A stretch of DNA of 64,000 nucleotides from Tubulanus polymorphus (taxonomy: Eukaryota > Nemertea > Palaeonemertea > Tubulaniformes > Tubulanidae). Positions 46,864 to 59,768 of this stretch are shown in pieces. The notes under the pieces are model-generated. The model was not told the DNA's origin. It worked only from the letters and a program-made list of their open reading frames with translations, and searched no databases. The position numbers were made by a program, and so were the translations under genes. The stretch lies in assembly GCF_964204645.1 (NCBI RefSeq), contig NC_134030.1, forward strand, positions 7,872,278 through 7,936,277, written 5' to 3'. Position 1 is the stretch's first letter; each line of letters starts with the position of its first letter.

Positions 46864-49718
46864 CTTAACGAAGTCTGAAAAATAGTTTAAAACATTTCGA
46901 ATTCAAATCTCCTCGATGAACTAGATTTCAAATCCGCAGCATTAATTTCCCTAGTTGTAGACGGAGACAATTTCGCAATGCTATCCCTTATTATCAAAAT
47001 TAACCTGTTCCTTACCCGCAACCATTTTTCTCTATTTTAATATTTGTTGAAATGCAAGTGTTATACGTAGCTAATCTATGTAAGCTCCTTATCGATCGAT
47101 GTGGCTTATACGACACGATGTAACTACTATGAAGGCTTATGCTTTACTCTTGGTAACATCTGGCGTAAATATCCTTTTTGTTACCTTTGATGAATGATCC
47201 AGATCGCGAAAGAAATCATTAGAGATCGAAGATTAAATGTCGATATAATATCTAAGCATGGCCTGAGTAGAATAGGCCAGAAATAACTCGAAAGTAAATC
47301 GCAAGTAACTAACGTAAAAGATTTTCTTGAATATTTCAGTCAGGGCTTTGAGAATGGGCCCATTGAAGGTGCCAAATTGAATAACCTCAGCACAAAACCT
47401 GACCCGATAGAATCAAGATTCTTGAGCACGTATTTATTCAATCCCCAAGCAAAACACTTAAAACATGTACACGTTCCACAACGAAATATGCTCAAACATT
47501 TTCCTACATTATTCATATTCATACTGGGAAAATACATACATTATATTCTTATAAATTCTTCTACAATCCGATGGAAGCCTTACACGTAACTGCGCACAAG
47601 AGAACTCGAAACGAAATATTGGGTATAGCATTAACCTAAATGTTTATATAGTACATTTTCAGGTAAAGTCAACTTAATCATCGAAATTGTCAAAAAGTGT
47701 ACTCAAAAACCAGTTTTTTTCTGGTGCTTTTTTCTTATTATTGATAGCAACGTTGTAAACAATCGCGATTCATTTGAATGGTTGTGACGTCGTAAAACAC
47801 CTATATTCACGAAATGTTTTACATCTAAATCAGGAAATTGAATCCTATGAATTGTGTGGAATGTTTGATGAATAGAACACATAATGAGTTATAGAATTCT
47901 GCTAGTACATACGTATTATCGTTATTTCGCTAAATCACTAAAAATGAAGTCTGCATACGATATTCTTTTTATGTAAACGACACGAGCTGAACCCGTTTCG
48001 TTATTAGCGAAAATACATTCGTCACTTCTTCGAAGAAAAGGTTGAAAATATGGAACTTATTCGATTCCGCGTGACAATTAGTCAATAGTTTTCTCTTTAA
48101 AAAGAAGATCTTATTCGGCAGGCATTGCCCCCCCCCCCCCCTGACGTACGTGGTAGTGACGGCATAGCCGAGTTGGTGAAGAAAGTATTGGAAAAACCAA
48201 TGTCTAAGAACATAAACTAGGATAAGATTTCTCCGAATAGCAAAAGTGAAATGTGAATGTATGGCTTTTTGACTCCAATTGCCATCGATTTTATTTTTTT
48301 CTATTTGGTTCAGAATGCTTGTTATCGAAACCGTTTTTAACAACTTCGGTCGGATCTTTTACAAAGAAAATGGGCATCGATCAAATGCTGAAGAAAAAGA
48401 GTCAATCAGTAGTAAACCAGTTTCAGATTTGTGAATTGAATATATGACCATGAAGACGTTATACGTCCATTATATGACCATAGAGTTTCGATGACCGTAG
48501 TTTATATCGTGTGAGGATTCCACTTGTGATAAGCGAGCATCCATGACGTGGCAACAACAGTGCGCGCCGTTCTGGCAATGATGCGATCGATTGAATATAA
48601 ATAAGAGTTCCGGCCCATGACTTCAGAAGTCCCTAGGTTACATACAGGAAATCTTTTACCAGTTTCGACTTATTATGAGTCTGAATTTCGAGTTAATTAT
48701 GTCGAAATTCGACTTATTTTATGTCGAATTTTGAGATATTAAGTCTACATAAAAATAACACGAAATTCGACATAATTAATTCGAAATTCGACATAATAAG
48801 TCGAATTGCGACATAATTAACTCGAAATTCGACTTAATAAGTCAAAATTGTGGAAAAATTATCTCGTATGTCACCTAGGGGCTTCCGTATCGATGATGTA
48901 AGATCGATGTACGACTTTATAGTGCAACGTGAAGGGTTACATTTGGAGTAAATCGGGAAGTTCCTTATCATATTCAATAAAAATCTATCCACAATTTCTC
49001 AAACTCCATGAATGATGAATAAGCATTTCCATTCACTATCAGTGCTAGTGACAAACGGGTTCGAGTGCTGCTGGTTGCTTAGAGGGCGACACTCTAAAAG
49101 GCCATTCCTTTTTTATATTGAATGACAAAATCCGATACGGTTAGTCTTGGGGGAAGTAGTTGATGGCATGAGTCCTTATAAATTACTCCGCTTTGCTGTA
49201 CTGGAGTCAAATTTGCATTCATCCAGACTACATTTAAAGATAAGATAAATATTGCAGATTTGATATAACGAGAATTTATTGTTAATAAAATATATCAATA
49301 TATACATGTATTTGTCTACGTAAAAACAATATCAAGAGAAAGGAGACTGAAATAAAAGGAAACAAACGTAAAGAATTGTAATAAGAGACGATATATAAAT
49401 CAAGCATTTAATCGGTGAGACAAACAGAAATAAACCGTGTCATTCATTTCCAAATATGTAAGATATGTACAAAAATAACAGCGAATCAAGTTCATTGAGT
49501 TGTGTCGCAAAATATTTCGGGAGTAGAACACGTAACTAACTATTTCGTCATGCCGTTTTACTTCGACGTGTAAAGCTGCGACATGTAGAAGTGTTGCGAA
49601 CTACGAGTTTCGTATTATTAGACGTAACAAAAAGTATAATCGAAAACAATTCCTCCGAAATGGAGATTTTTCACCAACTGTTTACTCCTGTCATCCGATA
49701 TCATGTAATATATTCGCG
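46864..49718. other. Intergenic between tetraspanins A and B
   Basis: It would contain the promoter of tetraspanin A and the 3' UTR of tetraspanin B (a reverse-strand AATAAA at 49275-49280 is a candidate signal). It also holds a 14-C run (48128-48141) and a palindromic repeat (48664-48848). No other gene is seen. Confidence 0.5.
48664..48848. repeat. Self-complementary ttcgacttaataag-type repeat
   Basis: Repeated variants of cgaaattcgacataattaa and its complement alternate over about 185 bp, so the segment can fold into several hairpins. Confidence 0.7.
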
Positions 49719-52700
49719 CTAATCCGACTCGTCCTTGATGATGAGTACTGCGCAAGCGAAAAGTAACACCTGAAAAATTTTTAAAAAACCGATGATCATG
49801 TTCATTATGTTGATTGTGTTGGAAAGCTTGACCCGAAACTATGTACAAGATTCAAATTATAACGATATTCAAGGACTCGATCTAGCAAATAAGAAAATAA
49901 TGACCAAAACATTGGGAGGATTCAATCAAAATTACGTAATTCCCATTACGTTTACATCGTTTACAATTCATATCAAAAAGCCTAGTGCATACTATATCAT
50001 GTAGAGCTATCATGGTGATACGTGTTCTGTGTGCCACCGTGAGTCCACGGTACAACGATATTATGTTAATGGGAACCTACGACCTCCTGTGGCAATCGAG
50101 GATTCCACCTATGGCAGGCAGGATCCACCAGGTTTGCTAGTAGTTATTCGGTATTCAAAATATATTTATTGTATATTTGGTGGGTCGTGATGATATATGC
50201 ATTCGGGAGCCTAGAAATTCAGTTCAAAGTTCATTTAAAGCGAACTCATTTTGATAACGTTCGTCATGCCATCTGGTGGGATAGCTGGTGTTGCGGTTCC
50301 CCATTGATGCCAGCCTATGAAACTATGTTCCAGATCATTTCATACATACCTGTAATAAAATGAAGAGCACTATTATGGTTATCACCCACGGTAACTGAGC
50401 TTTAATTGCTGTCTCGATCTTTGTCCAACAACCCTGCAATGTAATTTGAAAGGAATTTGCAAAATGCGTAGGAAAAACTCTTCAGAGAACGTGACCCGGT
50501 GCGAGTGAATTTACCGTCTTGTAGTTTGAATTGGTTGAGTCAGGTTGATCGATACAAGTAACGTTCACCCAATCGCTTTGTGCCGGCAAACCCATCTTAA
50601 ATCCTGGATTCTTCAACTTGCAGCAAGCAATTGGGGTCGCCTTATAGAAAATATTGAACTCAATGAATGATCCCCAAGAACAGTTTGAAAGCCTCGATTG
50701 AGGCCTTGCCTAAATACACCGTTTACACACAACGAAGGTTAGATTCTGACCTTGGTAACATTTGCTCCATCAACTGTTATTATTCTATCCCAATTCTTTG
50801 CTCCATCGAAATCACGATAATCGTTAAGTCCACAACATTGTCCCTGAAAAAGACAAAAAACGTACGTAAGTAAATTCGTTTTGTGACATAACCTGAATAT
50901 GAGAAGGACTACATTGGTCGACCAGGGTACTGGGTCCTCGAGTCAAGAAAGTCCAACGGGTTAGGAGCCATCCATAAAAGACATCCACGCTATAGGGGGA
51001 GGGGGTTTTAGATTTTTTTTTTAAACTTGGGGACAAGGGGAGGGGAGGGGGGGTCAGTAGTTTAGGAACATCTTTCGTGGATAAAAGTAAAAGTAAAATC
51101 CCTCAATCCTCCAATGACTAGTTACCAGAAATTTACAAGTTATAATTATAACACCAGGTTAAGGGAATAAATGTAAATACGTTAATAAAAGTTAAGTTTT
51201 TTTATGCTGCATCAAATCTTTATCAAGTGTGAATCTTAAGGTCCACTGTCCGTCGGACAAGAGGGCGGGGGTCTTGCTGATATAAATTTTATGTGGACAC
51301 GGGGGAGGGGGGTCAGATTTTCCGTATTTTTTGTGGACGTCTTTTATGGACAGCCCCTAATAGGCCACACATCTTAAACTTATGAAATCAATTTTCTATT
51401 CGACAAAAAACAACCTTTAGTTCTTTTCAGGCCCTAATTGATTTCATCGTTTTTAGCCCCGAATAGTTGTTTTCATATCCAACACACGTCGCAAATTACG
51501 AGCTGATCTCAGTAGGTAACCCCTGAAAAGAACTTAAAGTTCCTGAAAACATCTTTAAAGTGGTTTTCAGGGCCCGAAAAATTGATTTCAGCCAAAACAA
51601 CTTTAAGAGACTGGAAACATCTAAAACGCGTTTTAATGACCGAAAGGTAAAAAATTCGGTGGGTGCTGAAATTGCTTAAGGCCTTGAAACAACTGAAAGT
51701 TGTTTTCTGTACTTTATATGTTTGTAAATGTTTTCCCGACTAAAAGGTTTATTTCAGTCGAAATCGAAATCGAAATCAACTAGTTTTTATCCTAATCGAG
51801 TTGAGATTTTTTTTGTGGCCCGAATCAGCCACTGCATTACGTGATTGTTTGTTACAAATTACCATCATCATTCCCATGTTCAGCAGCAGTGATCCTATAT
51901 CGGCAGCTTGGTCGTTGTAATACTTGTCGATGTAGGATTTAAATTCCACGCCTAGCTTGGTTTTAACCTATACAAACAAAACACCAAGAAAATGTATTTC
52001 AATCGACATATTGCGTAAAATGTTTTGACGAAAGCGGGAAACGTTTCCTTTCGCTAAACGTACCGTGTCCTTCATCGCTACTATAACGATTATTGCAATT
52101 ACTTCCGTCAGCACGACAAGTCCAACGACAGCAGCATACTGGAAGATTAATTCAAAAACATGATTATACATGTATATTTTACGTCATGAAAGTGTCTTCA
52201 AAATGATTGAAAAGTGATCAGCACAGTTTCGAAGTTGAACTAAAACATTAATTTTCAATTTTACGCTGTATTGAAGGACTGCCAAAAAGTATTCTTGGAA
52301 TGGGGTTGAATAAAGAAAAATGACTTTAATATCAATGTTCAACAATCGATTATAAATATATTTCCACCATAATTACTTATGATTTGAAAAAAACTTGATT
52401 CATTTAAGAAAAGGGTGTCTTTTTTCTATGATGCAACCCCTTATAATGTGGCTTTTTTGGCAATCCTTCAATGCAATGTAAAATGGATCAAAATCGATGT
52501 TTTAGTTCAACTTTGAAAACCGATAAATTCAAGGTAGCCTGTATCGCCGAAACACTGACTGAGCTTGACCGCCTGACGTCCTCAAGCAAAGTTGAAATAT
52601 ACATTTAGCTTATAGATGAGAGGATTACGTAGGATTGACGTTTAAGAGTTCAATTGCGAATGAAATTACTCACGATGATCAGCATAATTCTGTTTTTATA

Positions 52701-54078
52701 GCAGGCTCCACAGCAACCGAAAATTCCAATGAGAAACAGGATAACGCCGATAACTATTAAAGGAATGGAGATTTTATTGATGAGCCCCATAAATTCGGAG
52801 GCAGCTTGCGCAGTGATCCCGGACGAAGAAGGAAGAGTATCGAGGAACTTCTTGAGAAGACCTTGGACCAAATCTTGGGCAAATTTGACAGCAGCGCCCA
52901 ACCCCAGCAAAACTAATCCCAAAATCTGAAAAGAAAAACACATTTTCACTCACTGACTTTTTGCAACAAATTCATAAATGGCCTAGTTTAGTCAGTAAAG
53001 TAGCCTATATTTATGAGGTAGTTCCTACGATGTCTCACCAATGACCTTAGTGCCTCTTCACTAAGAAGAACCTTAATGTCGTACCACAGACACAAGGATC
53101 GTAGATCGTCGGAGATCGCTGTAGGCTACTGGGTGAAAGTGCCTCATGTACCAAAGACACCGGAAAGGTAGAGTGACTCCAGATTGTGGGTAAAACCACT
53201 TCCAGTTCCAGGACTGGATGAATACGCTTGGAATACGATGATCAAGACACCGGAGCAGTGATTTGGCTGAACACACTGCGTCGGTCAGGCATCGTCGGCA
53301 TTGTGGAGACATTTTTCACGCCTTCTCGTCTTAAACTAATGTCTATTTATTAATTGATGAGACCTGTTTTTCTGGGATATTTTGCTTACTTTTTGGGGTA
53401 CATACCTCATTTATGTCTTAACAGAATGCCAAAAATCGCGGACAACAACTGAATATCCGATATATTTCCAGTTCTGTACCAATTAGATGGATTAGCAAAA
53501 AGACTCCTTAAGTCCAGTTGAATGAGAGAGAAAATCCTCCATTTTGTCAAATTTCTTGGATTTGAACATTGTTACCATGCCTACGCCACCCTGATTTAGT
53601 TGTTGAGACCCCACAAGAAAAATAACTTCATTTCGTAGGCATGGTGACAATGTAAAAATTCAAGAAATTTCACAAAATGGAGGATTTTCTCTCTCATTCA
53701 ACTGGACTTAAGGAGTCTTTTTGCCAATCCATCTAATTGGTACAGAACTGGAAATATATCGGATATTCAGTTGTTGTCCGCGATTTTTGGCATTCTGTTA
53801 AGACATAAATGAGGTATGTACCCCAAAAAGTAAGCAAAATATCCCAGAAAAACAGGTCTCATCAATTAATAAATAGACATTAGCAGTATTTGGCGCAGAC
53901 TCCAATTTCCGTGTTCTTTGGTCGAATTTAATGGTTCCTTCCACTCGTTGCATTGACATTGGGCCTATAAAACTTTCTAACCGAGGTTTTTGTAAGAGCA
54001 CTTTAAAGTAGGCCTACTTACCGTCCAAAATATGTTGAAGCCTATCAACAGGCATCGGCCACATCCTAATAAACCCAT
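49719..54078 (-). CDS. Tetraspanin B
   Basis: Exons in transcript order are 54078-54022, 52925-52674, 52138-52064, 51967-51863, 50843-50751, 50640-50515, 50433-50350 and 49769-49719; the sum is 843 nt, 280 residues. All junctions are phase 0. It has four membrane helices, GIFGCCGACYKNR after TM2, and GQCCG, IACCK and GCW in the large loop. The exon sizes match tetraspanin C almost exactly (57/60, 252/255, 75, 105, 93, 126/123, 84), so the two are close paralogues in opposite orientation. The acceptor before 50640 reads tataag, an AAG acceptor. The introns hold a fold-back element (53339-53880) and a MITE-like element (50961-51360). A 5' UTR exon may lie at about 55738-55830, where a good donor is present. 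Confidence 0.9.
50961..51360. mobile_element. MITE-like element with G-rich subterminal tracts in a tetraspanin B intron
   Basis: The ends TTAGGAGCCATCCATAAAAG and (inverted) cttttatggacagcccctaa are about 28-base imperfect inverted repeats. Long gggggagggg-type tracts follow inside each end. No coding capacity is seen. Confidence 0.65.
53339..53880. mobile_element. 542-bp fold-back element with TA target duplication in tetraspanin B intron 1
   Basis: The left arm (53339 to about 53580) and right arm (about 53636-53880) are near-identical inverted copies of some 240 bp around a 55-bp spacer. TA flanks both ends (53337-53338 and 53881-53882), as for Tc1/mariner-type MITEs. Confidence 0.85.
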
Positions 54079-54510
54079 AGTTTGTTGTTAAATCGAAGAG
54101 ATATTTCGTCACGTCGCTGCAAGTATCTGTAAAAGAAATAATTCCCCTGGCGTAAGTCAAAAATGTTGAACGAACGGACTTCAAACAAATCGCTTAATCT
54201 GATAACTGCTTTATCGTGCCTCCTCTTGTTTTGTCGATACGTTTTACTTTAATTCGTAAATGTGGTACTTGTCTCATAGCAACAATAACCATTTCAACTG
54301 TTTGAATGAGTGCTGAAAATAGTTGTCGAATCCCAAATTTGGACAGGGTTTTTCCGTGGATTACCCGTGGCTGGATCGAGGGACTTGATCGAGGGATCGA
54401 GTATGTCGGTTTCGGTATTTCGGTTTGTCGGTATGTCGGTTTGTCTTGAAAAGTACACAGCCGAATTACTCCTTTTCTAAAAATGTATCTTTGAGCGGGG
54501 AACTATTCCA

Positions 54511-55157
54511 TATGGTGGCTGATAAGGGCCATAGCGTAAAATTCCTGGTATGTAAATGAGGGCGCCAGAACGCCAGAACGCCAAAACGAAAAAAAAACGT
54601 CAAATTTTCTCTGAAAGTTCGTTTTGGCGCACCAAAACAACGAATATTCCGTTTCGGCGCCCCCGCCAAAACGAACTTTCATTTTGGCGCCCCCGCCAAA
54701 ACGAACTTGCCAAATTGAAAAAATATTTTTACTGTTGTTAAATGCTTGTTTTGACGGGGGCACCAAAACCGAAATAACCGCGCCAAAACGGAATTTTCTT
54801 TGTTTTGGTGCGCCAAAACGAACTTTTAGAGAAAATTGGACGTTTTTCGTTGTTTTGGCGGGGGCGCCAAAACGAAAGTTCGTATTGTCGGGGGCGCCAA
54901 AACGGAATTTTCTTTGTTTTGGCGCGCCAAAACGGAATTTTCTTTGTTTTGGCGCGCCAAAACGAACTTTTAGAGAAAATTTGACGTTTTTCGTTGTTTT
55001 GGCGGGGGTGCCAAAACGGAATTTTCTTTGTTTTGGCGCGCCAAAACGAACTTTCAGAGAAAATTGGACGTTTTTTTTTCGTTTTGGCGTTCTGGTGTTC
55101 TGGCGCCCTCATTTACATACCAGGAATTTTACGCTATGGCCCTTATCAGCCACCATA
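54511..55157. mobile_element. TATGGTGGCTGA-ended MITE with internal gcgccaaaacg repeats
   Basis: tatggtggctgataagggcc at the left and its inverted copy at the right extend into terminal inverted repeats of about 90 bp or more. The centre has several copies of ggcgcgccaaaacg plus the cttttagagaaaattggacg motif. It shares ends with 40111-41760. Confidence 0.8.
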
Positions 55158-57764
55158 ATTTTGCTACGATGAACCGGAAACCACTTCCCTACTAATGAGA
55201 CTAAATTTTAACGCGACGAGGATCGATAGTTCCCCGTGTTTGTACAGGTAATGCCAATCAGTATGAGTTGCCATGGAGAGAAAGAGTGTTGCTGTCGAGG
55301 TAGTTGATATTTTCCCGATGTTTATCAATGCACGGCCAGTAATCATACTGATATTGATAAGCGACGAGTAGCGATTTACTATTTAATCGTTATACAAAGG
55401 GTAGGGCGAGGAGGCACAACACATCAGTATCCAGTTCCAGATTGATTCGTAGAAACTAGTTAGGCCTATTTCTAATGATTCAACTGCGGGCTATACAGCT
55501 CCATGTGGCCCAAATCATTTGAGTTTTAACTCTGAGAACTGGTCCAGACGCCTTGGGTGTAAAATTTAATACATACATATATTGGAAATCAGTTGAGTCG
55601 ATTCTACCTGAAATTTAATTCTACTGTAAAACTGGCTTCATAAGCTCCGGGAATTTCGAGATATTTTTAATACATTATAATACAATAAGAAGGATATAAA
55701 ACATTGAATATGTGAATGGAATATGAGCCTGGAACTTACCTTTTAGATGCGTGGGAATGATTGATTGGAGCCTCGCCACCTTTTCCGTCCGGCGTTTGGA
55801 ATTTGACAGACAGGCCGAGCAAGCCGAGTTAACTACTTTCCTCAAACAAATGACGAAGACGAATTCTTAAATGAAAAATATATAATACAATCGTCGAGGT
55901 TGTAAATACGGAGAATAACTGCGTGCTTTTTGAAAACTAACACTCTAACCCTCACCATTTTCCATAAAAAGTCATGCTTTGTATTGTCTAAAAAACCGGT
56001 TTCCAATCTGCACAATATACATACGCCAATGTCCCCTACATGGATTCAAAACACGAGGAGTGCGTCTATAGCAACAGCCGCTATTGAAACCAATGCCGTA
56101 ACTGCCATTTCAATGACGCATGCAGTACCGAGTTGGCTTCAAGAGGATAGGATCAGGCCTATTCGGAATAACCTCATTACAACGAACCCCGTTGGACCAG
56201 ACAATACGTTCGTTATATCCAGTATGAAATTGATTGAATTGTGTTACTTGGGACGAGATTCTATATTTATTATATCTGATCTGATGAATCGTTGTATCCG
56301 AGGTTGCACTCGTACGCATACACGCGTATTTTTCGCGCGCGTAATAATCTGCATCGCCCGCTTTAATGTGCCGCCGGTTGATACCAAAATACGCCCGCAC
56401 GACGATGTCTACTTGAAAGTGTTTACGATAAACTGTCTGGTGGTTATAGTTCATTTTTCAATAAAAACAGTAACAGGGTTTCGCCTGGACGATCAAAATT
56501 GGAAAAGTCCTTACGATAATGAAGATCATTTTCATTCTAAATAGATTTACATTTGGTCATGATGATTTTATTTATCCAAATCCAGTATCCAAGAGCAGTG
56601 GTCCCGGCTGCAGATAAGGATAGAAGTACTAAGTAAATGTTGGCGGTTTTGACCCTTAATATCTGAATTAAGAATACATGTATATCGCGGTTCTGAATCG
56701 TGTTAAAAATTCACACTGGTCTTCCGTCATTTCCACTTCCGGGGGCGAAATCAACGATGAGGTTTCCAAGGTATTTCGTTGAGCTTTTTCCAACCTTAAA
56801 ATTCTCAGCAATCCCGAACTCGAAGATCAACAAACACTATTAACAAAAGATATCGTTTCTTGCGTAATATATTTCTGTTTGATTTTAAAAAAAAGAAAGA
56901 AACACGTACATACACAATACATAATTATGTACTAACAAAACATCGCCTACACGATCACAAAACATTGAAAGAGAAATTGTACCGGCATTATCAAATTATG
57001 ACATTAGATATATTGAATTATGAATCTCAAGTCGGTGAATATTACAAAAGGGTTTCTTTTGACGGAGTAGTAAATATAAGACCGGCGCCGAGTTACATAT
57101 AGCGAACGTCTACTGTAAACTGTAATTTACAATGTGATATACTGTAATAAATCGACTAGATTTGAATTTAGCCCCGTATACACTATATATGCATATCGTA
57201 AAACGAGGGACATATAATATATATAGGGTGCCTTGAAAAGAAATATCACTCTGATTTAATTCTTTTTAAAGAGTTATGTAATATAATCAATTTGTTCTAG
57301 AATGAAGCCATTGGATGTTTACTTCATTCTGTTAAACCCATGAAAAATGATGACGCAACTGATTGCTAAAAGGACACAGATTGAATTGGTCATATTGATC
57401 GTCTTACCAACTTGCACTTGTGATTATGAATAAGGTTGCTGATTCGATAAAATAAACCAACGTGTAACTCAAACATAAACAGTTTCATACAAAAACTTGA
57501 TCGAATATTGCACGTTATATAATCTCAATAGTCAATAATCAATAATAGTCAACAGTTCCTGATTAACTTTTAACTCAGATTCAGATTTAATCAAGAACTA
57601 TGGAGTCGGGCCAGGTCTTTTGCGATCCCTTATGGTCCCATTGCCGAAAATCAGGATGACGACAATCACGAATCCGAGCATCAGACTAGAGAACTACCAC
57701 ACCGGACAAGCGGGTCCTCGTTGAGGTACGGTTTTGATTGTATGGACGACTGCATCGACGTTCG
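55158..57764. other. Intergenic between tetraspanin B and the START gene
   Basis: A minus-strand donor at about 55738 may mark a non-coding first exon of tetraspanin B. A 204-codon plus-strand frame (55930-56544) shows no known domain and overlaps antisense frames of equal quality, so I do not call it. A minus-strand frame (56537-56662) preceded by an acceptor encodes a 41-residue piece with one hydrophobic helix (KTANIYLVLLSLSAAG...), a possible last exon of a small membrane protein. Upstream of it, ccggaagtgg near 56740 resembles an ETS-type promoter motif. Confidence 0.35.
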
Positions 57765-59768
57765 TTATTCGCGTCCATTTCCAGATTGTGAATGCGCGTC
57801 GTATTTAGGATAACAACGGCAAGCTGTCTGCATTTGACTCAAGAACTTCGGAACACCAGTCTGCAAAAATCACCACAACTACATGTCATTTTATAAGTAC
57901 GGCTTTCACTGTAAAGACGATTCTGAAAGAGTGAATGAAAACCACAACACTAAAAAGTCATACCTTAGCCCCCCAGTTAATGAGCCACGTTGGAATTGAA
58001 CCACCTGGATTATCGAAATACTTCATGTACGCTGCAATGCATAATTGAAAAAAAAGTTTCGACTAAATATCAACTAAAAAAGAACAATTTCTATATTTCC
58101 CGTATTCATGTGGACAAACGGTCTGCATATGTAACAGTAAACAGTATAAGATTACCTTTTGAACCACGTTTACCATCAGATGTCAATGCACAGGTTTGTA
58201 CATAGTCGGTCACTCGTACAACGCCTGGTTTTTCTGGTACCTCGGACAAAGTCACTGCTTTCACTAGAATCACCCAGACCTTCTGACCATCGATTTCTAA
58301 TTCCCGAAGTTCACGAGCGTAGACATACTATCAAAATCATGTTAAGTAGTCAGCACGGATGTAATGTATTTTCTGGAAAGTCTTTAAATCCTTTCATTCT
58401 CAAATCAAAACAAAAATAGAAACAGCCCATAGGGTCCAGCTTCATGAAAAAGGTTTAAGCTTAAAAAGGTTAAGTTTGACAATACAAAATTGCCACTGGC
58501 GAGTTAACTTTTTCGTGAAACTGGACAAGAGTGTACCTATGTCGATGTCAAAATTTGGTTAAAACTATGTTTTATACAAATCGTAATGGCTTAAATAATG
58601 TATGTTTAGGTACAAGGATACATCTCTATTAGACATTGGCCAAGGAAAGTTCACTTCCCAATAAATTGCCGTTCCACCTCTTGTTGGAATTTCTTTAAGC
58701 TCTGTTAAGAATATAGAAGTATCCCGCCCTTGAGATTGAGTGAATATTGAATATTTTTCAATTTTGATTGATAAAAGAAAATTACAACATTGACTGACTT
58801 AAGTGAATGTTTTACAACCATTCAACATTTTGGGGGAAATTCTGAATATTTTCAAAGACAAGCCAGGGATGACACAGGGGTGGGTCCAGATGCGGCTCCC
58901 GTCGCTACTCTCCGGTACCCTTTTGAAAAAACAATGGCAATATCATTCAGGGTAATTTTTCCAAACGCAACTAATGAGACAGAAGTGCAATAGCTTTAAT
59001 TGATTCTCATAAATGTGCAAGAAATTGTATGAAAATGCACCGAAATTTCGAAATTTCCAGACCCCTTGTTTTGGGTGCATGGATACTTGACTTGCCCGTC
59101 TTCAATGCCCTTTTCATTTCTTTTAAGAACTGTAAAACTCTGCCATTGGATATACGCCCCTGTTACCAGTAATTGAATCAATATTCATTCATAAAAAAAT
59201 AGCTGAAAATGGCATCTGCAAAATGTCCAAAACAAGAAGTGTAATTAGTTAAGTAGTTTACCCTTCACAAAGCTATCCCAAGTTTTCCTATATTCCAGAT
59301 CCATGTAAACTTGTGCACATACTTCAGGCAATACATCATCCAGAATGCCGTAGATCTTGTATTGATATAAACCAGAGTCCTAAAATTCAAATCCGAAACC
59401 TTATCGAAAAACAAACATGAAATTCACAATAACAGATTAATTTATTCATTCAGCAGCAGCTTGAGGAGTGTGTAAGTGAAACGGTCCGTGCGGTTACTGA
59501 CAATTGTTGTGGGTTCATTGCCACACCCCAAAAAACAAGGAGTATATAGGAATAAACTTTCTGAGAGAGAATAAAGGTGATGATGATACATGTGACATGT
59601 GTGATAAACGAGTGTGATTACCGAATCAAAATTCCGATATATTTTGACGTCGTGCGATTCAGTGAAAAACTCGTAGCCTTCACCCGGTGTCGGGGGCCGG
59701 TCTTGCCTCAACGCCGCACAAGCCGACTCGAAGTCGAACTCACTGAAACCCAGCCCTAATGTACTCAT
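57765..59768 (-). CDS. PCTP: START-domain lipid transfer protein, phosphatidylcholine-transfer (PCTP/STARD2) type
   Basis: Exons in transcript order are 59768-59622, 59379-59262, 58701-58622, 58327-58156, 58031-57964 and 57860-57765; the sum is 681 nt, 226 residues. The START landmarks appear in order: [44 protein letters not shown],  [45 protein letters not shown] and [10 protein letters not shown]. The length is close to vertebrate PCTP (about 214). No signal peptide or membrane helix is present, so it is a soluble cytosolic carrier. PCTP binds and moves phosphatidylcholine between membranes. The close relatives STARD7 and STARD10 cannot be excluded by eye. It lies head-to-head with tetraspanin C, 1.04 kb apart. 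Confidence 0.9.

Noticed and set aside
55738-55830. Minus-strand frame with a FQTPDGK motif, briefly considered a cytochrome oxidase 7A exon
   Set aside because: The candidate partner exon with a membrane helix lies on the wrong side for this strand; a non-coding first exon of tetraspanin B fits better.
55930-56544. Plus-strand open frame of 204 codons
   Set aside because: No domain, no splice support, and an overlapping antisense frame of 114 codons is equally plausible.
57601-57760. A hydrophobic minus-strand frame that looked like the TM4 end of a decayed tetraspanin
   Set aside because: The upstream part proved to be the last exon of the START gene; the hydrophobic stretch lies beyond its stop and has an internal stop.
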